From: Erythrobacter aureus
Lineage (GTDB): Bacteria; Pseudomonadota; Alphaproteobacteria; Sphingomonadales; Sphingomonadaceae
DNA: 64,000 nt
Assembly (NCBI RefSeq): GCF_003355455.1
Contig: NZ_CP031357.1
Span: 660,501 to 724,500 of the forward strand
Direction: 5' to 3'
Of this stretch, positions 41,218 through 48,599 are shown piece after piece. Under the pieces are notes generated by a model, which worked only from the letters and a program-made list of their open reading frames with translations, did no database searches and was not told the DNA's origin. The position numbers and the translations under genes were made by a program. Position 1 is the stretch's first letter; every line of letters starts with the position of its first letter.

Positions 41218-41534
41218 GACAGCATCTCCCCGACACCCAGCCGCACCGCGATGCCGACCAGCAGCAGCGCGAGAACGCCGCGCACCAGCCACTCGATGGC
41301 CGCCTTCCATGCGCTGGCCTTGGCATCGCGCCAGGCCGACAGAAGCTCGCGCAATTCGTCCAAATCGTCCTGCGCCGAAGGATCGGCGAGGCCGAGCCGG
41401 CCCAGTACGCGGTCCGCGCCCAGCTCGCTCGCTTCCTCGACAATGGCGCGCAGCGTGATCAGCTCGACGCCGCCGGACGTATCGGCGCGGTTCGCCTGCG
41501 CGATCAGCCGCGCGAGCATGTCTTCTCGGGTCAT
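41214..41534 (-). CDS. DUF6127 family protein (GTA, between portal and protease)
   Basis: 106 residues. MTREDMLARLIAQANRADTSG, ITLRAIVEEASELGADRVL and a C-terminal membrane helix (LVRGVLALLLVGIAVRLGVG). The pattern fits DUF6127, common in sphingomonad GTA clusters at this place. Its start overlaps the portal stop and its stop overlaps the protease start. Role unknown; the membrane helix is curious for a capsid operon gene. Confidence 0.8.
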   Translation of the reverse strand: MTREDMLARLIAQANRADTSGGVELITLRAIVEEASELGADRVLGRLGLADPSAQDDLDELRELLSAWRDAKASAWKAAIEWLVRGVLALLLVGIAVRLGVGEMLS

Positions 41535-42688
41535 TGCGAAGTCTCCAATCGGGAGAGGCCGAGCATGGCGCGCTTTTCCGCGCCGCTCAGGAAATCGGCG
41601 CCGCTGACCTGCGCCCACAGCTTCTCGCGGTCTTCGGCGAGCGCGGGAACGCGGTCGAGATCGACGATGGGCGGATCGGCGAACCAGTCCGACAAAGCTG
41701 CGTGCAGCCCGGCCAGGATCTTGCCCGCCAGCGGCAACAGGGTGAGCCGCCACAGCGCGCGGTTGGCCTCGCGGTAATTGGCATAGGTGTTGTCGCCCGG
41801 CAGGCCGAGCAGCATGGGCGGCACGCCGAAGGCGAGCGCGATGTCGCGCGCGGCGGCGGCCTTCAGCGTGGCGAAATCCATGTCGGCGGGGCTGAGGCTC
41901 ATCGCCTTCCAGTCGAGCCCGCCTTCGAGCAGCATCGGACGGCCCGCATTGCCGTGGCCCTGAAAGGCGCTGGCAAGCTCGGCCTTGAGCCGGTCGAACT
42001 GGTCGCCGGTCAGGCCTCCCGCATCGCCGCCGTCATAGACCAATGCACCGCTGGGGCGGGCGGCATTGGCGAGCAGCGCGCGGTTCCATTCGCTCGCCGC
42101 ATTGTGGATCGCCACGGCGGGCGCGGCGGCGGCGAGGCTGCCCGCGCCATAATGGTCGTCGGTGGGGTGGAAACCCTTGAGGTGGACCAGGTTCGGCCAC
42201 CCGTCCTCATCCTCGAGCGGGATCGTGAGCGTGCGGTCGGCGAGGACGTAGCGAAAGGCGGTGGGCCAGCCATCCTCGCCCGCCACCACCTGCACCCGCT
42301 CGGGCCGCAGCGGATAGAGCTCGATGGGCACGCCCGCGCCGTCCTTGACGATCTGGACATAGGCATTGCCATGCAGGCTCAATTGCGCGGCAAGCACTTC
42401 GAGCAGCGGCTGCGACCCGCAGGAACAGGCGAGCAGTTTCGCCAGCCGCGCGTCGGCGCAGGAAACCGGCGCGCCGCCGACTCCCTCGGCCACGATCCGG
42501 ACCGACCGCTGCGCCACCGGATTGGCAAGATAGGCCTCGGCCACCTCGCGGCTGTAATCGAACGGCGCGCGTCCCAACGGCCCGCCATCGAAGGCGGTCG
42601 CCCAGGGACTGATGAACCCGCGCGACACAGGCACGCGGGCATCGCCCCCGCCCTTGAAGGCGGAAGCGAGACTGGTGAGGAAGGACAT
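41531..42688 (-). CDS. GTA portal protein (g3-like)
   Basis: 385 residues, phage portal family. YLANPVAQRSVRIVAEGVGG near the N-terminus, LSLHGNAYVQIVKDGAGVPIELYPL, LVHLKGFHPTDDHYGAGSL and AAARDIALAFGVPPMLLGLPGDNTYANYREANRALWR are typical. It forms the DNA channel at the capsid vertex. Start MSFLTSLASAFKGG at 42688. The gap upstream (42689-43228) holds the GIY-YIG gene and palindrome pairs. Confidence 0.93.
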   Translation of the reverse strand: MSFLTSLASAFKGGGDARVPVSRGFISPWATAFDGGPLGRAPFDYSREVAEAYLANPVAQRSVRIVAEGVGGAPVSCADARLAKLLACSCGSQPLLEVLAAQLSLHGNAYVQIVKDGAGVPIELYPLRPERVQVVAGEDGWPTAFRYVLADRTLTIPLEDEDGWPNLVHLKGFHPTDDHYGAGSLAAAAPAVAIHNAASEWNRALLANAARPSGALVYDGGDAGGLTGDQFDRLKAELASAFQGHGNAGRPMLLEGGLDWKAMSLSPADMDFATLKAAAARDIALAFGVPPMLLGLPGDNTYANYREANRALWRLTLLPLAGKILAGLHAALSDWFADPPIVDLDRVPALAEDREKLWAQVSGADFLSGAEKRAMLGLSRLETSQ

Positions 42689-42725
42689 GGGGGTCTCCGG
42701 CTTGGAAGTCTTCAAGTAAGCACCA

Positions 42726-42800
42726 GCCCCGGATCGGGGTCCGGGGCGACGTGTTGCAGGACTTGTTCGATTATTCGTCGGCCCGGGCTTGACCCGGGCC
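42726..42800. repeat. REPIN-like inverted palindrome pair, left of GIY-YIG gene
   Basis: GCCCCGGA/TCCGGGGC stem (42726-42747) followed by CGACG, ~25 bases, then CGTCG and a GGCCCGGG/CCCGGGCC stem (42780-42800). The two units face each other with CGACG/CGTCG on the inside. Confidence 0.85.
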
Positions 42801-42823
42801 AGTGCTTTGTCTTTCAATCAGTT

Positions 42824-43123
42824 ATGGATCGCGAACCACTCGGCGGCTGGGTCTACATCATGGCCAATCGCTATCGCGGCGCGCTCTATGTCGGCGTGAC
42901 GAGTTCGCTGGCCGCGAGGGTCGCCCAGCACCGCGAAGGCACCGGCTCCGATTATTGCGCCCGCCGGGGTCTTACCCGGCTTGTCTGGGCTGAACGCGGC
43001 AGTGAAATCGACGAATGCATTGCGCATGAAAAACGGCTGAAACGCTGGCGCCGCGAATGGAAATTCGCGCTGATAGAGAAGGCCAACCCGGATTGGGACG
43101 ACCTTTACGATGTGATTCTTTGA
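42824..43123 (+). CDS. GIY-YIG endonuclease domain protein, 99 aa
   Basis: Single GIY-YIG domain of the YhbQ/UPF0213 type. WVYIMANRYRGALYVGVTSSL holds the GIY-YIG pair (VYI at 10-12, YVG at 22-24); the following arginines and the Glu in CIAHEKRLKRWRREWK are expected active-site residues. It lies on the plus strand inside the minus-strand GTA operon, between terminase and portal genes, with an inverted palindrome pair on each side. It is the only such gene in the window. The ATG at 42824 gives the family's usual N-terminus. Confidence 0.9.
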   Translation: MDREPLGGWVYIMANRYRGALYVGVTSSLAARVAQHREGTGSDYCARRGLTRLVWAERGSEIDECIAHEKRLKRWRREWKFALIEKANPDWDDLYDVIL

Positions 43124-43137
43124 AAGGGGGAAGCCCT

Positions 43138-43214
43138 GGCCCGGATCAAGTCCGGGCCGACGAAATTCTCGTATCATCTCTATCTTCATCGTCGCGCCGG
43201 ACTTGATCCGGGGC
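43138..43214. repeat. REPIN-like inverted palindrome pair, right of GIY-YIG gene
   Basis: GGCCCGGA/TCCGGGCC stem with TCAAG loop (43138-43158) followed by CGACG, ~27 bases, then CGTCG and the mirrored unit CCGGACTTGATCCGG (43197-43211). Same architecture as 42726-42800. Confidence 0.88.
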
Positions 43215-43228
43215 CGGTGCTTTTTCCC

Positions 43229-44584
43229 TCAAATCCGCCGCACCCTCGGCCTCGCGCTCTTGCCCAGCATCAACTCGCTCAGCGCCCAGACCAGCGCGTC
43301 GGCGCGGTCGGGCGATCGGCCCGGCCCTTCATAGCCGCCGCCTGCCATCAAGCCGCAGAGCTGATCCTCCAGTTTCGCGAAGAGCCCGGCATGGCGCACC
43401 CGCCCGCTTTCATAGAGCGCCGCGACGGGCTCGGCTCGCGCCACCTTGCCGCGGCTGGCATGGACCAGTTTCAGCGGCACCGAGATATTGGCGGCGCGCA
43501 ACACGCTGGCGACCATCTGGCCGCCCTGATTGCCCTCGGCCACCACGCGGTCGGCCTGCCATGCCGCAGCCGCATCCGACACCGCGCGCGCCCACCGTTC
43601 GGGAGTCGCTTTCTCGACCGAGCAATCCGCGCGGACATAGGACACGCCGTCCGCCCCCAGCATGGCGACGACGATCCCGCAGGCATCGCCCCTGGCCGAC
43701 ACCGGAGGATCGACCGCCACCACGATGCGGAGCGGCCTGGGCAATTCGCTTCCTGCTCGGCAATTTTCCAGCAGCGCGCGGCTCCACAGCGCGCCTTCCA
43801 CGGCGTCGACCATTTCGCCGGCCAGTTCCTGTCGTCCGAAGCTGCTGCCTTCGAACTGCTCGATCATCGAAGCGAGATAGTCGCCGGGTAGCACATGCTT
43901 GTTGTCGGTCGTCTTGCCTCTCGCCACCACCACTTCGCCCGTTGGCACCCGCGCAAGGATGTGGCGCATCAGCGCATTGGTGCGCGGCGTGGTGGTGGCC
44001 AGCACGCGGGGGCGTTCGCCCAGCCGCATGGTCAGTTGCAGATTGTTCCACGCGGCCAGCGCGCGGTCGCCCGCGCTGTCCCATTTGGCGATCTCGTCGC
44101 ACCAGGCATGGCTGTGCTGGGGGCCGCGCAGCACTTCGGGCTCGTTCGCCGAATAGAGCCAGGCGGTCGCCCCGTTTTCCCAGGTCAGCTTGCGCAGGCT
44201 CGGCTCGAATAACGGGGCCAGCGCACCGGGGGCGGCGGCCAGCACGCCGCTATCGCCTTCGACCATGACGTTGCGGACTTCGGTCAGGCTCGCGCCGACC
44301 AGCGCGATGCGGGCGGCCGGATCGTTGCGGGCGACGTCGCGCACCCATTCGGCGCCCGCCCGGGTCTTGCCGAAGCCGCGCCCGGCGCAGATCAGCCATG
44401 TCCGCCATAGCTGCTCGGGCGGAAGCTGGGCATCGCGTGCCCAGCCTTCCCAGTAATAGCTTCCCAGCGCGGCAAGCTCGTGGGCCGTGAGCAGGCGGCC
44501 CAGTTCCGCGCGATCGGCCTCGGCTTCCGGACTGTCGCGCCGCAGCCAGTTCCCGCGCGAGGGAATGGATCTAGCCTTCGCCAT
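43229..44584 (-). CDS. GTA terminase large subunit (g2-like)
   Basis: 451 residues. Walker A GRGFGKT at 68-74, the acidic pair in HAWCDEIAKW (Walker B/catalytic Glu), and the nuclease-domain aspartates in VAVDPPVSARGDACG and near the C-terminus DRADALVWALSEL. It drives headful DNA packaging. Start MAKARSIPSRGNW at 44584 overlaps the small-terminase gene by 14 bases. Confidence 0.93.
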   Translation of the reverse strand: MAKARSIPSRGNWLRRDSPEAEADRAELGRLLTAHELAALGSYYWEGWARDAQLPPEQLWRTWLICAGRGFGKTRAGAEWVRDVARNDPAARIALVGASLTEVRNVMVEGDSGVLAAAPGALAPLFEPSLRKLTWENGATAWLYSANEPEVLRGPQHSHAWCDEIAKWDSAGDRALAAWNNLQLTMRLGERPRVLATTTPRTNALMRHILARVPTGEVVVARGKTTDNKHVLPGDYLASMIEQFEGSSFGRQELAGEMVDAVEGALWSRALLENCRAGSELPRPLRIVVAVDPPVSARGDACGIVVAMLGADGVSYVRADCSVEKATPERWARAVSDAAAAWQADRVVAEGNQGGQMVASVLRAANISVPLKLVHASRGKVARAEPVAALYESGRVRHAGLFAKLEDQLCGLMAGGGYEGPGRSPDRADALVWALSELMLGKSARPRVRRI

Positions 44585-45278
44585 CGCGCGCGGCCTTCCG
44601 GCGAGATTTGCGGATCGTCCGGTCGTTGGCACGGGCGCGTTGGCGCAGGGCATCGATCTTGGCGTTGATCGATGCGATGGTCGTCACTTCGTCGGCAAGC
44701 GCGCGGCGGCCCTTTTCGCGGGCCACGTTTTCGCGGTGCGCGACAAGGCAGCGCAGGGCGGTCGCCGTGTCGAATTTGCGCGCGCTTGCAGGGGTGATTT
44801 CGCCTGCCCCCTGCGCGCGCAGGTGTTCGAGCATCTCCATTTCCAGATTGTCGTATCCTTCGGCCAGCGCCGCATACCAGGCCCGCGCGAAGTCCGGGTC
44901 GTCGCGGCGCAGGCGATAGACCGCGCGCGGCGCGATCCCCGCCGCTTCGGCCGCGGCGCGGACATTGGAGCTTTCGGCCAGCGTTTCGAGGAAGCGTTCG
45001 ATCTTCTTGGCGCCGATGCGGCGGGTGCCGCCCCGGCCGGATGCCCCCTCGCCAATGGGTATCCCGCGTGCCTCGTCCCATTCGCGAGCGAAGTCCGGGT
45101 CCATCCTGCGGCGGTGATAGGCGGTCGACAGGGCCACTTTGGCTGCGCGGGCGGCGGCGCGCACCTTCGGCTCGGCCCGCAGGGCGGCGAGGAAAGGGGC
45201 CATCCATTCGGGTTCGCGATGTGTCCCGGTCGCTGGTTTGCTCGGCACGTCGATCCCTTCCGCATTTGCACTGGGCAC
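44571..45278 (-). CDS. GTA small terminase-like protein (g1-like)
   Basis: 235 residues. Two repeated helix-turn-helix-like segments are visible: VRAAARAAKVALSTAYHRRRMDPDFAREW and VRAAAEAAGIAPRAVYRLRRDDPDFARAW. The C-terminus is helical and basic. Position at the head of the cluster, just before the large terminase, marks it as TerS. Duplicated HTH units suggest DNA binding. The start may be shorter; 45278 is the first ATG. Confidence 0.8.
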   Translation of the reverse strand: MPSANAEGIDVPSKPATGTHREPEWMAPFLAALRAEPKVRAAARAAKVALSTAYHRRRMDPDFAREWDEARGIPIGEGASGRGGTRRIGAKKIERFLETLAESSNVRAAAEAAGIAPRAVYRLRRDDPDFARAWYAALAEGYDNLEMEMLEHLRAQGAGEITPASARKFDTATALRCLVAHRENVAREKGRRALADEVTTIASINAKIDALRQRARANDRTIRKSRRKAARDGEG

Positions 45279-45367
45279 GAAACGACGAAGGGCGGCCCCG
45301 CAAGGACCGCCCGCCAGGCCCGATCATGGTCGGGGCCGTTCGAATCGCACTTTTCCGATGTTCCCTT

Positions 45368-45396
45368 TTGCTAGCCAAATAGCGTCACGATGTCAA
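45368..45396 (-). promoter_or_regulatory. Probable promoter of the GTA cluster
   Basis: On the minus strand TTGACA (45396-45391), a 17-base spacer, then TAGCAA (45373-45368), ~90 bases before the g1-like start. This is a short AT-rich island in GC-rich DNA. A CCAAATAG box lies in the spacer and another upstream. Confidence 0.55.
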
Positions 45397-45414
45397 GAGA
45401 AAATAACCAAATAG
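45375..45414. promoter_or_regulatory. Paired CCAAATAG boxes at the GTA promoter
   Basis: CCAAATAG at 45375-45382 and 45407-45414, 32 bases apart (about three helical turns). The second is centred in a small inverted repeat, TAACC-AAATA-GGTTA. One box lies inside the promoter spacer, the other beyond the -35. This is an operator-like arrangement; the regulator is unknown. Confidence 0.45.
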
Positions 45415-45495
45415 GTTAGTTCGAAGGCGTTGCCAACAGGGTTCGCCTCGCTTAATCCCGCATGTCTCACCGGGACGCGAGGAATCACCCCCACA

Positions 45496-46146
45496 ATGAT
45501 CATGAAACCGCTGCGCGGGCTGTACGATTGGACGATGGACAAAGCCGCGCACCCGCATGCCGTGTGGTGGCTGGCCTTTTTCTGTTTCGTCGAATCCTCG
45601 TTCTTCCCGATTCCGCCGCACCCGCTGCTCGGCCTGATGTGCCTTGCCGAACCGAAGAAAGCAGTGAAGTTCGCGCTGATCGCCACGCTGGCCTCGGTGG
45701 CGGGCGCGCTGCTCGGCTATGCGATCGGCTGGGGGCTCTACGACAGCGTCGGCGTGTGGCTGATTTCCTCGCTCGGCCTGACCGAGGCGTTCCCCGTCGC
45801 CGCCTGCCATTTGCGCGAATATGATTTCGAGGCGATCCTGATCGCGGGCGCGACCCCGGTACCGTTCAAGCTGCTGACGATCACCGCCGGCTTCGTCGGG
45901 ATGAACCTCGTCACCTTCGTGCTGTCCAGCCTGTTCGCCCGCGCGCTGATCTTCATGACCGTGGGGATACTGTTCCGCGTGTTCGGCGCGCCGATCAAAC
46001 GGGTGATCGACAAATATCTCGGCACGGTGACGACAGCGTTCGTGATTCTCGTGGTGGGCGGGGTGGTGATCCTCACCCAGCTCGGCGGAAGCGAGGAGGG
46101 CGATACCGGCCCCTGCGCCGCCCCGCCGCCGATCGAAGCGCGCTAG
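45496..46146 (+). CDS. DedA/YqaA family membrane protein
   Basis: 216 residues with four to five membrane helices. MKPLRGLYDWTMDKAAHPHAVWWLAFFCFVESSFFPIPPHPLL and GATPVPFKLLTITAGFVGMN are the VTT/DedA pattern of the YqaA group (F..PIPPHP, G..PVPFK). Such proteins move undecaprenyl or phospholipids across membranes. Divergent from the GTA cluster. Start at 45496 or 45502. Confidence 0.88.
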   Translation: MIMKPLRGLYDWTMDKAAHPHAVWWLAFFCFVESSFFPIPPHPLLGLMCLAEPKKAVKFALIATLASVAGALLGYAIGWGLYDSVGVWLISSLGLTEAFPVAACHLREYDFEAILIAGATPVPFKLLTITAGFVGMNLVTFVLSSLFARALIFMTVGILFRVFGAPIKRVIDKYLGTVTTAFVILVVGGVVILTQLGGSEEGDTGPCAAPPPIEAR

Positions 46147-46168
46147 GCGCTAGGCGGCGCGCCCCGCG

Positions 46169-47419
46169 TCAGATAATCCCGACTTCCTTCCCGGCCTGCT
46201 CGAAGATCGAGAGGATCTCGCCGACTTCCTCTTCGCTATGTTCGGCGCAGAGCGAGCAGCGCAGCAGCGTCATATTGGCCGGAGTTGCCGGTGGGCGGGC
46301 CAGATTGACGTACAACCCACCCTTGATCAGCGCTTCCCACATGGCCGCGCCCTTCTCGAGATCGGGCATGATCACCGCGATGATCGCGCTTTGCGGCTCA
46401 TCCGTGCCGAGGGTGAAGCCCAGGTCCTTCAACCCCTTGTGCAGATTGCGCGAATTCTCCCACAGATGCGCGCGCTTGTTCGACCCGTGCATCAGCTTGC
46501 GGATGCTGGTTTCGGCGGTCGCGACCACGGAGGGCGGAAGCGAGGCGGTGAAGACATAGGGGCGGCATACCAGCCGCATGATTTCGAACTTGGGGTGGTT
46601 CGAAACGCAGAAGCCGCCCACCGTTCCGACGCTCTTGGAAAAGGTGCCGATGATAAAATCGACATCCTCCATGACGCCTTCGGTTTCCACCACGCCGCGC
46701 CCGTTCTCGCCGATGAAGCCCATCGAATGCGCTTCGTCGACCAGCACCATCGCGCCGTATTTCTTGGCAACGGCAACCATTTCCTTGAGCGGCGCCACAT
46801 CGCCCAGCATCGAATAGACGCCTTCGAGCACGACCAGCTTGCCCGCGTCCTCGGGAATGCGCTTGAGGCGTTTTTCCATCGCCTCGATATCGTTATGCTT
46901 GAATGGCACCACCTCGGCATTGCCCATGGCGCATCCGTCCCAGATGCTGGCGTGGCTGTCGATGTCCAGGACGATGTAATCGCCCTTGCCGGCGATGGTC
47001 GAGATGATCCCAAGATTGGCCTGGTAGCCGGTGGAGAAGACCATCGCATGATCCATGCCGTAGAAGTCCATGAGCGCCTGCTCGACTTCCTTGTGGCCCT
47101 GATACGTGCCGTTCAGAACGCGGCTGCCCGTGGTCCCGGAGCCGAAATCGGCCAAGGCCTGCTTGCCAGCCTCGACCACGTCGGGGTCGAAGGTCATGCC
47201 CATGTAGTTATAAGTGCCAAGCAGGATCGTGTCGCGCCCGTTGCAAATCGCACGGGTGGGCGAGAGGACCTTTTCCATCACGAGATTGAAGGGGTCTTCC
47301 TGCCCGCTGGCGAGCAGCCCTTCGCGCAGAGCGATGATGTCGTCGAACTTCGAGAACAGATCCCTGCCTTCGCCTTCGATAGTCTCCGGCTGGTCCGGTT
47401 GGATGATGCCCTCGCTCAT
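46169..47419 (-). CDS. spt: Serine palmitoyltransferase
   Basis: 416 residues, alpha-oxoamine synthase family, close in length to the soluble Sphingomonas enzyme. PLP lysine Lys262 in GTFSKSVGTVGG, His156 in DSHASIW stacks on PLP, and Asp228/His231 are in VDEAHSMG. It condenses serine with an acyl thioester to 3-ketosphinganine, the first step of sphingolipid synthesis. The dedicated ACP gene upstream overlaps its start (TGATG), which supports SPT over 2-amino-3-ketobutyrate ligase or ALA synthase. Confidence 0.92.
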   Translation of the reverse strand: MSEGIIQPDQPETIEGEGRDLFSKFDDIIALREGLLASGQEDPFNLVMEKVLSPTRAICNGRDTILLGTYNYMGMTFDPDVVEAGKQALADFGSGTTGSRVLNGTYQGHKEVEQALMDFYGMDHAMVFSTGYQANLGIISTIAGKGDYIVLDIDSHASIWDGCAMGNAEVVPFKHNDIEAMEKRLKRIPEDAGKLVVLEGVYSMLGDVAPLKEMVAVAKKYGAMVLVDEAHSMGFIGENGRGVVETEGVMEDVDFIIGTFSKSVGTVGGFCVSNHPKFEIMRLVCRPYVFTASLPPSVVATAETSIRKLMHGSNKRAHLWENSRNLHKGLKDLGFTLGTDEPQSAIIAVIMPDLEKGAAMWEALIKGGLYVNLARPPATPANMTLLRCSLCAEHSEEEVGEILSIFEQAGKEVGII

Positions 47420-47661
47420 CAGTCGGCCTGGAGCTTGGTTACGGCATCCACGAGCTGGCCGTAATTCTCGATCTCGGCCTGCTGGTTCATCGAGATGATG
47501 ATGTCGAATTCGTCTTCGATTTCGGCAACGAAATCCATGACGGTCAGGCTGTCGAATTCCAGATCGTTGGCGAAGGTCGTGGCTTCGGTAATGGTTACGC
47601 CCTTCTTGTTGAAGGGGGCGGCCAGTTCGCGGATCTTTGCGTCGACTTGGGCTCGGTCCAT
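47419..47661 (-). CDS. Acyl carrier protein for sphingolipid synthesis
   Basis: 80 residues. The phosphopantetheine site is Ser38 in EFDSLTVMDF. The body is acidic as in other ACPs. It is directly upstream of, and coupled to, the serine palmitoyltransferase gene, as in Caulobacter where a special ACP feeds SPT. The start MDRAQVDAKI at 47661 is chosen over a frame five codons longer. Confidence 0.9.
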   Translation of the reverse strand: MDRAQVDAKIRELAAPFNKKGVTITEATTFANDLEFDSLTVMDFVAEIEDEFDIIISMNQQAEIENYGQLVDAVTKLQAD

Positions 47662-47894
47662 GGCGGGGCTATCCAATCCTTATGAGGCGCAGGCCCGCTG
47701 GGGGCACGATGCGCATTTTGCTGCCGGGGCAAAGCGGCTTGTGGTGGCGTTTGTCAAGCGCAGCAGGCAGTGACGCCCCTGCCAAAAGCGGGCAAGCCTC
47801 TGTTCGAACGAGGGAAAGCGGACAAGTGATTTTGCCTCTGCGAAGCTGGCCCGTCTGCCGCCCTGGAGGCCTTCGCTGCCGATATGGCCGCCCG

Positions 47895-48263
47895 CTAATC
47901 GGGCACCAAGGCGCGTACCGCCGCCATGAAAGGCCCGATGGAAACGGGCTTGGCCAGATAATCGGCCGCGCCCGCATCGCGGATCCGCTCCTCGTCGCCC
48001 TTGCCGGCATAGGCGGTAACGGCCAGTACCGGGACGTCGGCCAAGGCGCTGTCGGCCTTGAGCTGGGCAATCAGATCGATCCCGCTGATATTCGGCAACT
48101 GGATGTCCATGATAACCAGATCGGGCGCGAATCGCTTCGCCGTGGAAAGCACGTTCTGCCCGTCGGCCACGGGCACCACTTCATGGCCATTGGCCTTCAA
48201 CACGTCGCAGAACAGCTTACGGTTGAGATCGTTGTCCTCGACAACGAGGATTCTCTTTGCCAC
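47895..48263 (-). CDS. divK: Single-domain response regulator, DivK-like
   Basis: 122 residues, receiver domain only. Phosphoacceptor Asp53 in VIMDIQLP, the acidic pair in VVEDND, Thr83 and Lys105 in AKPVS are intact. The order KRILVVEDNDLNRKLF and KGDEERIRDAGAADYLAKP follows Caulobacter DivK, the cell-cycle regulator acting on PleC/DivJ/DivL. GTG start at 48263 with AAGGAG eight bases upstream. No histidine kinase is adjacent. Confidence 0.9.
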   Translation of the reverse strand: MAKRILVVEDNDLNRKLFCDVLKANGHEVVPVADGQNVLSTAKRFAPDLVIMDIQLPNISGIDLIAQLKADSALADVPVLAVTAYAGKGDEERIRDAGAADYLAKPVSIGPFMAAVRALVPD

Positions 48264-48362
48264 TTGGCGGCTCCTTCGCGTGTTTCGAAGGGGCCATATG
48301 GAAAAGCGGGAGCGCTGACAATTATTCGCGAACCATCCGGACAGGAAACGAGGACCGCCGAG

Positions 48363-48599
48363 GTGCTGGCGCTCGAAGCGCTCGGCTGGGCGCTGGCCGA
48401 CGAGAAGCGGGCCGAGCGCTTGCTGTCGCTGACCGGCCTCACTCCCGACCGGCTGAGGAACGGGTTGAGCGATCGCGGCGTTCAGGCGGCAGTGCTGGAA
48501 TTTCTCGCCAATCACGAGCCCGACCTGGTGCTGGCCGCCGATGCGCTTAACACTACACCCGAGGCGCTCGCCGCCGCTGCGCGGGAGCTTGCCGCATGA
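48363..48599 (+). CDS. DUF3572 family protein
   Basis: 78 residues from the GTG at 48363: LALEALGWALADEKRAERLLSLTGLTPDRLR... VLEFLANHEPDLVLAADAL, the DUF3572 pattern. The frame and some similarity extend upstream (~TRTAEV), but no ATG or GTG exists there; a CTG (48315) or TTG (48264) would be needed. GAGGA lies nine bases before the chosen GTG. Divergent from divK and overlapping the HAD gene start by four bases. Function unknown. Confidence 0.7.
   Translation: MLALEALGWALADEKRAERLLSLTGLTPDRLRNGLSDRGVQAAVLEFLANHEPDLVLAADALNTTPEALAAAARELAA

Larger units (their letters stand above)
29588..45278 (-). mobile_element. RcGTA-like gene transfer agent cluster
   Basis: About 15.7 kb, all structural genes on the minus strand and in the g1-g15 order known from Rhodobacter capsulatus GTA: terminase, portal, protease, capsid, connector, tail, tape measure, distal tail, hub, peptidase, tail tip. 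No integrase, excisionase, repressor, replication or lysis gene is present. That gene content and the size fit a domesticated GTA head-tail cluster, known in many alphaproteobacteria including sphingomonads. Its intergenic gaps are filled with repeats and one oppositely oriented GIY-YIG gene. Confidence 0.9.

Noticed and set aside
41534..42823. Long N-terminal extension of the GIY-YIG frame antisense to the portal gene
   Set aside because: Only the last 99 codons form a GIY-YIG domain with a proper ATG; the rest is a shadow of the portal gene.
29588..45278. Active prophage
   Set aside because: No integrase, excisionase, repressor, replication or lysis genes and no attachment repeats at the ends; gene order is that of a GTA.
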